Assembly (NCBI RefSeq): GCF_002311515.1
Contig: NZ_DCAO01000117.1
Span: 1 to 18,157, forward strand
DNA: 18,157 bases
DNA from: Thalassospira sp. UBA1131
GTDB taxonomy: Bacteria; Pseudomonadota; Alphaproteobacteria; Rhodospirillales; Thalassospiraceae
Direction of reading: 5' to 3'
Part shown: in pieces, positions 1-6,981 of the stretch
Layout: each line of letters opens with the position of its first letter
Position numbering within the stretch: the stretch's first letter is position 1
Notes under the pieces: model-generated
The model's database searches: none
Told to the model about the DNA's origin: nothing
The model's input: only the letters and a program-made list of their open reading frames with translations
Position numbers and translations under genes: made by a program

Positions 1-680
1 CGATCAGAAAGCGCATGCAGCGAACGTGCAGTGACTTCCTTGCCCGTACCACTTTCCCCCGAAATCAGAATGGATGTCGGAAGGGGTGCCACGCGGGCAA
101 TGGTTTCACGGATTTCCTGAATTTGCGGAGAATAGCCAATCAGCTTATCGCGCAGCAACACATGATCAGACGTTGCGCGCAATTCGTGGCGCAGCACATG
201 GTTTTCACGGCGCAGCCGCATGCGATCCAGACAGCGCGCCACCGCGTTCAAAATCTGGTTGGAGCGAAATGGTTTCAGGACGAAGTCGACCGCACCGGCA
301 CGCAGCGCCTTGATGGCGGTATCAAGATCGGCATAGGCCGTCATCAGGATGGCGTCGGAGAAAAAGCCGATTTCGCGCTGTTCGGTCAGCCATTCCACCC
401 CGCTTTTGCCGGGCATGATGTTATCAAGGATGACGACATCAAAATGGTGCTGATCAAGAAGGGCTGTGGCTTCTTCGCAATCGGCGGCTTCTTCGACGCG
501 CTTGGCGCGTGGCCCCAGGGTACGGACAAGGAAATTGCGCATGCCCGGCTCGTCATCGACGATCAGGATGGATGCCTTTTCAAGCCAAGGTCCAAATTCA
601 GGCCCCGGCCCGCCATGGCTTGCGTCATTGCCGACAGGCGGCGCTGCCTCATCTGACGCGCCCAGAACGGTCGATCTCAT
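1..680 (-). CDS. NtrC-family sigma-54-dependent response regulator, N-terminal part (truncated by window edge)
   Basis: Reading leftward from an ATG at 680, 226 codons stay open to the window edge. A Gly/Pro-rich leader of about 35 residues comes first. It is followed by a receiver domain (about 36-155) with the acidic pair D42/D43, phospho-acceptor D86 in VVILD, T114 and K136 in KPF. A linker then leads into a sigma-54-type AAA+ domain with Walker A GESGTGKE at 208-215. The rest of the AAA+ domain and any Fis-type HTH lie outside the window. The start is supported by GGAGGGA about 5 nt upstream; the next in-frame Met is inside the receiver fold. Known family role: phosphorylation by a partner histidine kinase lets the AAA+ ring remodel sigma-54 RNA polymerase. 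The cognate kinase and targets are not visible. It lies downstream of the reductase gene in the same direction, separated by a probable terminator. Confidence 0.9.
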   Translation of the reverse strand, partial: MRSTVLGASDEAAPPVGNDASHGGPGPEFGPWLEKASILIVDDEPGMRNFLVRTLGPRAKRVEEAADCEEATALLDQHHFDVVILDNIMPGKSGVEWLTEQREIGFFSDAILMTAYADLDTAIKALRAGAVDFVLKPFRSNQILNAVARCLDRMRLRRENHVLRHELRATSDHVLLRDKLIGYSPQIQEIRETIARVAPLPTSILISGESGTGKEVTARSLHALSD

Positions 681-739
681 GATGTCCCTCCGATGAAACA
701 TGCTTTTTGTTTTTTTAAAAGCTTAGTTCAGCGGAAAGA

Positions 740-801
740 GAAAAGCAAAACCGTTGGTGAGGGTTAGCTCATTCTAACGCAGAAGTTACCTTCACCAACG
801 G
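740..801 (-). terminator. Inverted repeat with T-rich tail after the reductase gene
   Basis: Arms 751-760 and 792-801 are perfect 10-bp complements (CCGTTGGTGA / TCACCAACGG). They extend to about 14 bp with one wobble. A smaller nested GTTAG/CTAAC hairpin sits at 763-778. On the minus strand the stem is followed by TTTTGCTTTT, as expected for a factor-independent terminator of the exporter-reductase operon that stops at 819. The 31-nt loop is long for a terminator, so a regulatory cruciform or operator for the downstream response-regulator gene is an alternative. Confidence 0.5.
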
Positions 802-818
802 ATGTGCAAAATATAGGC

Positions 819-1577
819 TCAAGCTTGCTTGCGATGAATGGCAAATGGCGACCAGCTTTGGCTGACTGGCATGACTTCAAGCGAGTTGACATTCACATGC
901 GAAGGCAAGTTCGCCACCCAGAAGATGCTTTCGGCAATGTCTTCGGGCTGGATCGGATCGGCACCACCGTAAAGCTTGTCATAGGCTTCCTTGTTGCCAC
1001 CGGTACGCACCAGCGTGAATTCGCTTTCACAAAGCCCCGGCTCGATCGAGGTGACGCGAACACCCGTTCCTGCAAGATCACAACGAATACCCAGCGAGAA
1101 TTGCTGAACGAACGCCTTGGTCGCGCCATAGACATTCCCGCCCGGATAGGGCCAGTTCGACGCGATGGAGGCCAGATTAACAATCGCCCCTTTTCGTTCG
1201 ATCAGTTTATCAAGCAGAATACGGGTAATGGCGACCAGGCCCTTGGTATTGGTGTCGATCATCGTCATCCAGTCAGACAGATTGCATTCCTGTGCCGGAC
1301 CAGTGCCAAGCGCCAAACCGGCATTGTTAACCAGAAGATCGATCTCGGCGAAGTCCGCCGGAAGGCTGTTAATTGCGTTCCGGGTTGCATCGGCATCCTG
1401 AATATCAAAGCAAAGTGCATGGGCAACCGATGCACCACCGAGTTCATCGACAAGGGCGTCAAGCCGTTCGGCACGCCTGCCGGTTACGATGACTTTCCAG
1501 CCTTCCTTGACAAAACGCCGGGCCGTTGCCGCGCCAAAGCCAGAAGTTGCGCCGGTAATGAGTGCTGTTTTGGTCAT
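819..1577 (-). CDS. Short-chain dehydrogenase/reductase, YdfG/IsfD-like (3-hydroxy acid dehydrogenase or sulfoacetaldehyde reductase)
   Basis: This 252-residue protein is a full-length classical SDR. It has the cofactor motif TGATSGFG at 8-15, TGRR at 32-35 (the arginines favour NADP(H)), NNAG at 84-87, catalytic S137, and Y150/K154 in VYGATKA. The GGNVYGATKAFV stretch and an IEPG segment match the YdfG group, which reduces malonate semialdehyde to 3-hydroxypropionate. The same group contains IsfD, which reduces sulfoacetaldehyde to isethionate. GGAGA lies 5 nt before the ATG. The gene follows the TSUP exporter gene by 36 nt in a likely operon, divergent from an omega-aminotransferase that would produce such an aldehyde. 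I infer it reduces the aminotransferase's aldehyde product. The exact substrate cannot be read from the sequence. Confidence 0.9.
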   Translation of the reverse strand: MTKTALITGATSGFGAATARRFVKEGWKVIVTGRRAERLDALVDELGGASVAHALCFDIQDADATRNAINSLPADFAEIDLLVNNAGLALGTGPAQECNLSDWMTMIDTNTKGLVAITRILLDKLIERKGAIVNLASIASNWPYPGGNVYGATKAFVQQFSLGIRCDLAGTGVRVTSIEPGLCESEFTLVRTGGNKEAYDKLYGGADPIQPEDIAESIFWVANLPSHVNVNSLEVMPVSQSWSPFAIHRKQA

Positions 1578-1613
1578 GGGGATCTCCGGTGGTGTGAGTA
1601 GATGGTAATTGTC

Positions 1614-2348
1614 TTACAGACCAAGTGCGATGGTCTGAGCGACACCGATAATGGCGATAAGAACGAGGCTGATGGCACAAACACGCCGCCAGGTGGTTGC
1701 CGACATCCGGCGATAGATCATCTCGCCGGGGAAATAGGCGATCATGGCAATCACCAGCAACGGCAAGACAAGTGAGATGAAATTATCGGGCAACATGCCC
1801 GCGGCCGCCCGGGTGACAAATCCCAGTACATCGACCGCACCGAAATAGATCGCAAGCGTGTTGCGCACCCGGACATCCTGCGTGCCACCGGCCAAAAGCC
1901 AGGCGGCAACCAACGGCCCGCCAACGGCAAAGCCCGACATCAGGATACCGACCGAACAGGCCAGAAGTGCCCCGATGACAAAATGTCCCATCCATTTTGG
2001 CGGATGGTGCAACATGGCAACCAGTGCCGCCACCGCAATCGCAAGATTGGTGGCAATCCGGATGGTCTGATCATCAAGTGCAAAGGCGACATAAGGGCCA
2101 AGTACCGCCCCGAAAAGCCCAAAAGTCAGCAGGATCGAACAAGCCCGCCAGTCGACCTTGGCCCGATCAAAATCGCGCAGGATCAAGCCGGTCAGAACAA
2201 TATCAATGATCAGAATGATCGGCGTTGCCGTTGCCCGGGCCAGCAAGCTTGACAGACCAAGTGCTGCCAGCAGTGCGAAGCCAAATCCGGTGACGCCACG
2301 AAACAGGGCGGCAACCGCGACGACCATGCCAGACAAGATCAGTTCCAT
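1614..2348 (-). CDS. TSUP (TauE/SafE, DUF81) family membrane exporter
   Basis: This 244-residue, very hydrophobic protein has about eight predicted membrane segments in two halves. Each half carries a Gly-rich helix pair: VTGFGFALLAALG near residues 19-31, and SGFAVGGPLVAAWLLAGG near 138-155. That is the TSUP repeat signature. Relatives export sulfite, sulfoacetate or other organosulfonates and some organic acids. IsfE, the proposed isethionate exporter found beside IsfD in taurine-nitrogen users, belongs to this family. GAGGAA lies 5 nt before the ATG. It is the first gene of a two-gene operon with the SDR downstream. The pairing suggests it exports the hydroxy acid made by the reductase. 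That substrate is an inference from context. Confidence 0.85.
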   Translation of the reverse strand: MELILSGMVVAVAALFRGVTGFGFALLAALGLSSLLARATATPIILIIDIVLTGLILRDFDRAKVDWRACSILLTFGLFGAVLGPYVAFALDDQTIRIATNLAIAVAALVAMLHHPPKWMGHFVIGALLACSVGILMSGFAVGGPLVAAWLLAGGTQDVRVRNTLAIYFGAVDVLGFVTRAAAGMLPDNFISLVLPLLVIAMIAYFPGEMIYRRMSATTWRRVCAISLVLIAIIGVAQTIALGL

Positions 2349-2398
2349 GGAATTCCTCGTTGTTACAGACCTGAATTACGCCACTGATGGCGTCGGCA

Positions 2399-2431
2399 AT
2401 AGAGCCACATCGTCCCTTTTGATGGAGCCAC
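2399..2431 (-). promoter_or_regulatory. Putative MocR operator pair facing the exporter-reductase operon
   Basis: On the minus strand GTGGCTCCAT (2431-2422) is followed 23 bp later, start to start, by GTGGCTCTAT (2408-2399). The second element extends to a 12-base match with the copy in front of the MocR gene (2398-2409 reversed against 5511-5522). Direct repeats two helical turns apart are the usual operator layout for MocR-type regulators. Orientation and position, about 50-80 bp before the exporter start, suggest control of the exporter-reductase operon. Confidence 0.6.
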
Positions 2432-2439
2432 ATAGCGAT

Positions 2440-2472
2440 CTGGACCTAAATATTATCGAGTTCTGGCACTAA
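2440..2472 (+). promoter_or_regulatory. Putative TauR-like operator pair facing the aminotransferase gene
   Basis: CTGGACCTAA (2440-2449) and CTGGCACTAA (2463-2472) are direct repeats 23 bp apart. From memory, the first is identical to the CTGGACYTAA motif published for TauR of Rhodobacter capsulatus. A possible -10 element, TAAGAT, lies at 2506-2511 with no good -35. That would put the repeats upstream of RNA polymerase, the place expected for an activator. With the oppositely oriented pair at 2399-2431 this gives a back-to-back arrangement serving both divergent transcripts. Confidence 0.6.
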
Positions 2473-2544
2473 CGCCATGCGAGGGGACGGGTTTAGCTAG
2501 CAGCATAAGATTTCCGCCCCACACTCTTGCCGACAGGAGCCAGC

Positions 2545-3864
2545 ATGAACGTGTCCGTCAAGCCGAACATGACCAACCATTGGATGCCTTTCACCAACAA
2601 CCGTCTGTTTCACGAAGAACCGCAGATGTTTGCCAAGGCAGAAGGTGTGAAATACTGGACCCCGGAAGGCCGTGAAATTCTGGATGGTTCGTCGGGTCTG
2701 TTTTGCTGTGCGGCCGGTCATGGACGCCCGGAAATCGCCGATGCGGTTTATAAGCAACTCAGCACGCTGGATTATTCACCGCATTTCCAGCGCGCCGCCC
2801 CTGTGTCCTTTGAATTTGCCGAAAAGCTGGCCGGTATTCTGCCAGACGGGCTTGATCGCGTGTTCTTTGCCGGATCGGGTTCCGAGGCGGTTGATACCGC
2901 AATGAAGATGTGTCTGGCCTATCACCGTGCGACCGGCAATGCCCAGCGCACCCGTTTTGTATCGCGGGCATGGGGCTATCACGGGGTGAACCTTGGCGGT
3001 ACGTCGCTTGCGGGGATGGTCAATAACCGTCGTGATTTTTCGGGGATTACCTGTGATGTCGTGCATATGCGTCACACATGGACCGAAGAACAAAAATTCA
3101 CCCGCGGTCAGCCGGAAACCGATGCCGATCTGGCCAACGATCTTGAAGAAATCTGCAAGACCTATGGCGGCGATACCATTGCCGCGGTCTTTGTCGAACC
3201 GATTGCCGGATCGATTGGCACCATCGTGCCACCCAAAGGCTATCTCGAGAAACTTCGCGCAATTTGCGACAAATACGGCATCCTGCTGGTATTTGACGAA
3301 GTGATTACCGGTTTTGGCCGAACAGGTTCTGCTTTCGCCTCCCAGGCATTCGCAGTCAAGCCGGACCTGATCACCATGGCCAAGGCACTGACCAACGGCG
3401 CTATTCCCATGAGTGCTGTTGCCACCAGTGCCGAAATTCAGGCGGCTGTCTTTGAGGCTGCTGGCGATGCGGACCGCCCGGAATTCTTCCATGGCTATAC
3501 CTATTCCGCCCATCCGGTGGCCTGTGCGGCCGGGATCGCAGCGCTTGATATCTATGCCAAGGACAAATTGTTTGAACGTGCCAACGAATTGTCTTCGCAC
3601 TTCCTTGATGGCGTGTTTGGCCTGCGCAACCTGCCCCATGTCAGCGATCTTCGCGGCTATGGTATGATGTCGGGTATTCAGCTAACCCCCGGTGATGCGC
3701 CGGGTGCAAAAGGCAGCTGGGCACAGCGTGCACTGTTTGACGAAGGCCTTCACGTCAAGGCAACCGGCGATGCAATCATTTTCGCGCCCGCGTTCGTCAG
3801 CACCGAACAGGACATCGACGATATGGTAGCCATCCTGCAGAAGGTACTTGGTTCACCGATCTAA
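2545..3864 (+). CDS. Class-III PLP aminotransferase, omega-amino acid (taurine/beta-alanine):pyruvate type
   Basis: This 439-residue protein has the normal length for omega-amino acid:pyruvate transaminases. Key features are a conserved N-terminus with NHWMPFT at 11-17, the phosphate-binding GSGSEA at 110-115, WGYHG at 143-147, and D251 in LLVFDEVITGFGRTG. D251 binds the pyridine nitrogen. The Schiff-base lysine is K280 in MAKALTNGA. The family moves the terminal amino group of beta-alanine, taurine, GABA or diamines to pyruvate or 2-oxoglutarate and releases an aldehyde. I chose ATG 2545 over a TTG at 2527 because AGGAG ends 5 nt before it. The gene is divergent from the exporter-reductase pair and convergent with a TauR-like regulator, which fits taurine:pyruvate/2-oxoglutarate aminotransferase. 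Beta-alanine or a diamine remain possible substrates. Confidence 0.9.
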   Translation: MNVSVKPNMTNHWMPFTNNRLFHEEPQMFAKAEGVKYWTPEGREILDGSSGLFCCAAGHGRPEIADAVYKQLSTLDYSPHFQRAAPVSFEFAEKLAGILPDGLDRVFFAGSGSEAVDTAMKMCLAYHRATGNAQRTRFVSRAWGYHGVNLGGTSLAGMVNNRRDFSGITCDVVHMRHTWTEEQKFTRGQPETDADLANDLEEICKTYGGDTIAAVFVEPIAGSIGTIVPPKGYLEKLRAICDKYGILLVFDEVITGFGRTGSAFASQAFAVKPDLITMAKALTNGAIPMSAVATSAEIQAAVFEAAGDADRPEFFHGYTYSAHPVACAAGIAALDIYAKDKLFERANELSSHFLDGVFGLRNLPHVSDLRGYGMMSGIQLTPGDAPGAKGSWAQRALFDEGLHVKATGDAIIFAPAFVSTEQDIDDMVAILQKVLGSPI

Positions 3865-3913
3865 TCTGCTTTGCCGGGGACAGATCCGATCTCGGGGGAG
3901 TGGGGTCGGGATG

Positions 3914-3952
3914 AAGGGATCGCCATGCAGTTTACTGTGCGGCGGTCCCTTT
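3914..3952. terminator. Hairpin between convergent aminotransferase and MocR genes
   Basis: Arms AAGGGATCGCC (3914-3924) and GGCGGTCCCTT (3941-3951) pair over 11 bp with one wobble. An inner CAGT-TT-ACTG stem at 3928-3937 extends the hairpin. A T-rich stretch, TTTCCTGTTTT, overlaps and follows the right arm on the plus strand, so it could end the aminotransferase transcript. It overlaps the last codons and stop of the MocR gene. No T-run follows on the minus strand, so action on the MocR transcript is less likely. Confidence 0.4.
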
Positions 3953-5446
3953 CCTGTTTTCAGCAATCACCGCCATGACGGCATTGCGCAACTGAGTAAT
4001 GCCGGGCGCAATCTGATCGCGTTCAATCACGGCAAACCCAAGTCTGAGGCGATCACGCGGTGCGCGATCGGGATCGAAATAATGCACATCGCCCGGTTCG
4101 ACCAGAACGCCGCGTTTGGCGGCTTCGCGATGGACGGCCCATGCATCGATATTGTCGGGCAGCTTAACCCAAACTGCCGACCCGCCCGTGGTCGGGGTGA
4201 CATTCAATTCGGGTAATTGTCGGGAAATTTCGTTTTGCATCAATTGCCACTTTTCCGATAGGCGATCACGCGTCCGGCGCAGGTGTGAGTCCAGATGTCC
4301 TTCACCGATGAACAAGGCCATGGCCCGCTGATCCTGTGCAGATGGGTGGCGGTAATTCAGGCGACGCAGCGCACGTAATTCCTTGATCAGTTCACTGTCG
4401 GCAAGGATGTAACCAATCCGCAAGCCAGGGAACATCAGCTTGGTCAGACTGCCGATATAGATGATATGCCCGGAATTATCGTAGCTTTTAAGGGCGGCGC
4501 GCTGATGACCAAGATAATTCAGCTCATGCTCGTAATCGTCCTCGACCAGGATGAAGTCATCCTTGCGCGCCCGTTCAACAAGCTGAAGACGACGATCCAA
4601 TGACATGGTGACACTGGTGGGGCATTGGTGCGATGGCGTGGTGTAGACCATATCGCACTTCGACAGCACGGATGAGTTGGCAAGACCTTCGCTGTCAATC
4701 GGAAGCGGGCAAATATCAGCCCCGGTCGAGGCAAAAATATTGCGCGCATCGACATAGCCCGGATCTTCGACGCCAACTGTCCTGCCCCGCCCTGCCAGAA
4801 GTTGCCCGACCAGAAACAGCGCGTTTTGCGCACCAATGGTAATCAGCAACTGTTCCGGATGGGCGCGCAAACCACGGTGGGGCAGAATGCGAGTGATGAT
4901 CTGCTCAAGAAGTTGCGGGTCATCCATATCGACCTGATCGCCGACCCAGCTTTGCGAATGGGCAAGTGACCCGGCCAGCCGCATGGAATCGCGCCAGCGC
5001 GAAATGGTGGTTTTGTCCGGTGAAACCTGGCCGTAAATGAACGGATAGGGAAAATCCCGCCAGTTGGCCGGTTTGACGATATTGCGCGCCTCGGTCGGGC
5101 GGAACTGCAAATGGCGTCGCCACAAATCGGGATCGCGTTCCTTGGTAAACAGCGAGGCGGTCCGCGTATCCACACTCAGGCGCAGTTGCTGGCGGATATA
5201 TTGCTCATTGACGAAATGCCCGCGCCGCCAGACGGCGGTCAGGTATCCATCATCGAGCAGGCGCTGATAAACCAGCACCACCGTATTGCGCGACACCTTA
5301 AGGGCGGATGCCAGATCGCGGGTCGACGGCAAGGGTTCAAGCGACGGCAACCGACCTTCAAGAATCGCATCGACGAGGCCCTGATGCAGCTGTTGCTGCA
5401 GGGTTTGACCAGCAATTGCCGGATCCTCAAGTCGAATGTCGAGCAT
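3932..5446 (-). CDS. MocR-family (GntR/aminotransferase fusion) regulator, TauR/PdxR-like
   Basis: This 504-residue protein joins a GntR-type winged helix at about 12-80 to a fold-type-I aminotransferase-like domain at about 115-500. The helix-turn-helix core is LPSTRDLASALKVSRNTVV at 39-57. The effector domain keeps TPSHQCPTS at 270-278, EDDYE at 302-306 and the PLP lysine K336 in GSLTKLMFPGLRIGY. MocR proteins use PLP, often together with an amine ligand, to switch between repression and activation. The TPSHQCPT segment is, from memory, common in TauR-like members. The ATG at 5446 has AGGGG about 9 nt upstream. It is convergent with the aminotransferase and divergent from an ABC importer. 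Matching paired repeats at 2399-2472 and 5490-5521 are its probable binding sites. Regulation of vitamin B6 genes is possible but no pdx gene is present. Confidence 0.9.
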   Translation of the reverse strand: MLDIRLEDPAIAGQTLQQQLHQGLVDAILEGRLPSLEPLPSTRDLASALKVSRNTVVLVYQRLLDDGYLTAVWRRGHFVNEQYIRQQLRLSVDTRTASLFTKERDPDLWRRHLQFRPTEARNIVKPANWRDFPYPFIYGQVSPDKTTISRWRDSMRLAGSLAHSQSWVGDQVDMDDPQLLEQIITRILPHRGLRAHPEQLLITIGAQNALFLVGQLLAGRGRTVGVEDPGYVDARNIFASTGADICPLPIDSEGLANSSVLSKCDMVYTTPSHQCPTSVTMSLDRRLQLVERARKDDFILVEDDYEHELNYLGHQRAALKSYDNSGHIIYIGSLTKLMFPGLRIGYILADSELIKELRALRRLNYRHPSAQDQRAMALFIGEGHLDSHLRRTRDRLSEKWQLMQNEISRQLPELNVTPTTGGSAVWVKLPDNIDAWAVHREAAKRGVLVEPGDVHYFDPDRAPRDRLRLGFAVIERDQIAPGITQLRNAVMAVIAENRKGTAAQ

Positions 5447-5489
5447 CGGTTATGCCCCTTTTATTCGGCACTGCAGCACGTTAACCGGC

Positions 5490-5521
5490 GTGGCACCATA
5501 GTTTTTGCCTTGTGGCTCTAT
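5490..5521 (+). promoter_or_regulatory. Putative MocR operator pair between the MocR gene and the ABC importer
   Basis: GTGGCACCAT (5490-5499) and GTGGCTCTAT (5512-5521) are direct repeats 22 bp apart. They follow the same order and pattern as the minus-strand pair at 2431-2399. The second element belongs to a 12-base exact match with that site. The pair lies 44 bp before the MocR start, and the overlapping symmetries CTCTA-N4-TAGAG (5516-5529) and TTACT-N2-AGTAA (5521-5532) abut it. The location suggests autoregulation and possibly control of the divergent importer operon. Confidence 0.6.
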
Positions 5522-5527
5522 TACTAG

Positions 5528-5556
5528 AGTAACCGGCAGATATACCATTTTGTCAA
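5528..5556 (-). promoter_or_regulatory. Possible promoter of the MocR gene
   Basis: On the minus strand a perfect TTGACA (-35, 5556-5551) is followed after 17 bp by a weak -10, GTTACT (5533-5528). Transcription would begin near 5521, inside the second operator repeat. Regulator binding there would then repress its own gene. The weak -10 keeps this tentative. Confidence 0.3.
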
Positions 5557-5625
5557 TGCGGTAAAGCAGGAACAAGAACCGCGATCATAATGCGGTCGGT
5601 TCAGGGAAGTTATGTCCACCAGGGA

Positions 5626-5660
5626 GGCGCATGGTGCGCCGCACATAAGGGAAAAATCCC
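5626..5660 (+). other. Two small inverted repeats in the leader of the binding-protein gene
   Basis: GGCGCA-TGG-TGCGCC at 5626-5640 is a perfect 6-bp hairpin. GGGA-AAAA-TCCC at 5649-5660 is a 4-bp one. Both lie in the 5' leader just before the AGGAGA ribosome-binding site at 5668-5673. They could stabilise the leader or tune translation. They could also be chance symmetries. Confidence 0.25.
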
Positions 5661-5680
5661 GGCTATCAGGAGACATACGG

Positions 5681-6823
5681 ATGACCAAGTTCACTTCCGG
5701 CCCGAAACTTAACCGGCGCACACTTCTTAAAGGTTCGCTTGCCGCCGGTTCGGCACTTGCAATGCCTGCAATTATCAGCAGAAAAGCACTCGCATCCTCT
5801 GGCGAAATCAACATTTTGATGTGGTCTGATTATCTGCCAGAGACATTCCTCAAATCGTTTACCGATGCAACGGGCATCAAGGTGAATTACACCGGCATCG
5901 GCTCGAACGAGGAAATCATCAACAAGATGAAGGCTTCCAAAGGTCGCGGCTTTGATATCGTATCGCCGACCAACAACCGTGCCCTTCAGTGGAAGGCACT
6001 GGAACTGCTTCAGCCGTTCGATATGTCCAAAGTCGCCATCGAGGCCGTCAACCCGGCAATGGCCAAGATCGGCAGCACCGATTGGGCGTTTGAGGCAGGC
6101 TCCACCTATTGGCTGCCGCATATCTGGGGCACCGAAGGCATGGCGTGGCGTACCGATATGTTCCAGCCAGACGGCATGTTCCCGTCTTATGGCGATGTCT
6201 GGTCCGAAGCCAATGCAGGCAAAACCATGGGCCGTGCGCATTCCATGATGCTGGGTGCAGGTCTTTACATGGAAACCACGGGCGAACTGGCCCCGGGGTC
6301 GGTCTGGAAAGCCTACACCTCCGAAGAAGAAATGCGCCCGGTTTGGGAAAAGATCACCGAATGGTGCATCGCGCGTAAAGGCAACATCAAACTGATCTGG
6401 AACGATGCCGATACCCAGAAGAACGGTCTTCTGAACGAAGGCGTCATTGTTGGTCAGACCTGGGATGGCCCGCCGCTTGCGCTTAAAACGGCTGGTGAAC
6501 CTGTCATGTATCGCGCGCCGAAAGAAGGTGCGCTGGCATGGGTCGATGGCCTTGCCCTGCCGACCGGTGCTGAAAACATCGAACAGGCTTATGAGTTCAT
6601 CAAATATGCCTACATGCCGGAACTGGCAGGTGAGGCAATTGACCATCACGGTTACAACTCCCCGGTTCTGGGTGCTGACAAGTTTGCTGGCGAAGCTTAT
6701 GCCAAGAACTTTGCCGATGCCTATCCGGGCGAAGCACTGGCCAACCTCAACCCGTGGCCGTCTGAACCGCAGTGGTATGCCGACATGCGTACCGAATATG
6801 TGAACCGCTTCGAAAGCGCCTGA
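5681..6823 (+). CDS. ABC importer substrate-binding protein, polyamine (PotD/PotF) family
   Basis: This 380-residue protein begins with a Tat-like signal, NRRTLLKGS at 11-19, then a hydrophobic stretch and a likely cleavage after ALA near residue 38. The mature part starts INILMWSDYLPE, the usual opening of the spermidine/putrescine-binding family, and carries WGTEGMAWRTD, with the family's hinge-region spacing. It would capture a small cationic or zwitterionic amine in the periplasm for the ATPase and permeases downstream. An earlier in-frame ATG at 5612 lacks a signal-peptide context, whereas AGGAGA lies 7 nt before 5681. The gene is divergent from the MocR regulator with operator-like repeats between them. 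Its ligand may therefore be the amine used by the neighbouring aminotransferase, or a true polyamine. A terminator-like hairpin follows it. Confidence 0.88.
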   Translation: MTKFTSGPKLNRRTLLKGSLAAGSALAMPAIISRKALASSGEINILMWSDYLPETFLKSFTDATGIKVNYTGIGSNEEIINKMKASKGRGFDIVSPTNNRALQWKALELLQPFDMSKVAIEAVNPAMAKIGSTDWAFEAGSTYWLPHIWGTEGMAWRTDMFQPDGMFPSYGDVWSEANAGKTMGRAHSMMLGAGLYMETTGELAPGSVWKAYTSEEEMRPVWEKITEWCIARKGNIKLIWNDADTQKNGLLNEGVIVGQTWDGPPLALKTAGEPVMYRAPKEGALAWVDGLALPTGAENIEQAYEFIKYAYMPELAGEAIDHHGYNSPVLGADKFAGEAYAKNFADAYPGEALANLNPWPSEPQWYADMRTEYVNRFESA

Positions 6824-6835
6824 TTCCGATCTTTG

Positions 6836-6868
6836 GGGCGGCACGACTTTGCGCGTGTCGCCCTTTTT
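6836..6868 (+). terminator. Hairpin plus T-run between binding-protein and ATPase genes
   Basis: Arms GGGCGGCACG (6836-6845) and CGTGTCGCCC (6854-6863) pair over 10 bp with one G-U. The loop is 8 nt and TTTTT follows directly (6864-6868). This is a textbook intrinsic terminator shape in a 158-nt gap inside the operon. Partial read-through would give more binding protein than membrane components, a common arrangement in ABC importers. Alternatively the ATPase-permease genes have their own promoter in 6869-6981; I saw no convincing one. Confidence 0.7.
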
Positions 6869-6981
6869 GGGTTTCCAGGGACATGATCCTAGGGCCGATT
6901 CATTTCAAACAACAATAATTCCGGTATCGCCTGTCTTTGCGGGCGAACGGGCTTTGACGTTTTCAGGGGGTTGTCAGTTCT

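Noticed and set aside
15..656. 213-codon plus-strand open frame at the left edge
   Set aside because: It is antisense to a clear receiver plus sigma-54 AAA+ frame that runs off the edge.
804..1601. 265-codon plus-strand open frame opposite the SDR gene
   Set aside because: It mirrors the SDR coding frame, and the SDR has the complete cofactor and catalytic motifs.
2527..2545. TTG start six codons earlier for the aminotransferase
   Set aside because: AGGAG is correctly spaced for the ATG at 2545, and the TTG lacks a ribosome-binding site.
2776..3639. 287-codon minus-strand open frame opposite the aminotransferase
   Set aside because: The plus frame carries the PLP lysine and aspartate in context; the antisense frame has no family signature.
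5612..5681. Earlier ATG for the polyamine-type binding protein
   Set aside because: It would put 23 charged residues before the Tat-like signal. AGGAGA sits correctly before 5681.
5666..6844. 392-codon minus-strand open frame opposite the binding-protein gene
   Set aside because: The plus strand encodes a full polyamine-type binding protein with signal peptide and ribosome-binding site. The antisense frame shows no recognisable domain.
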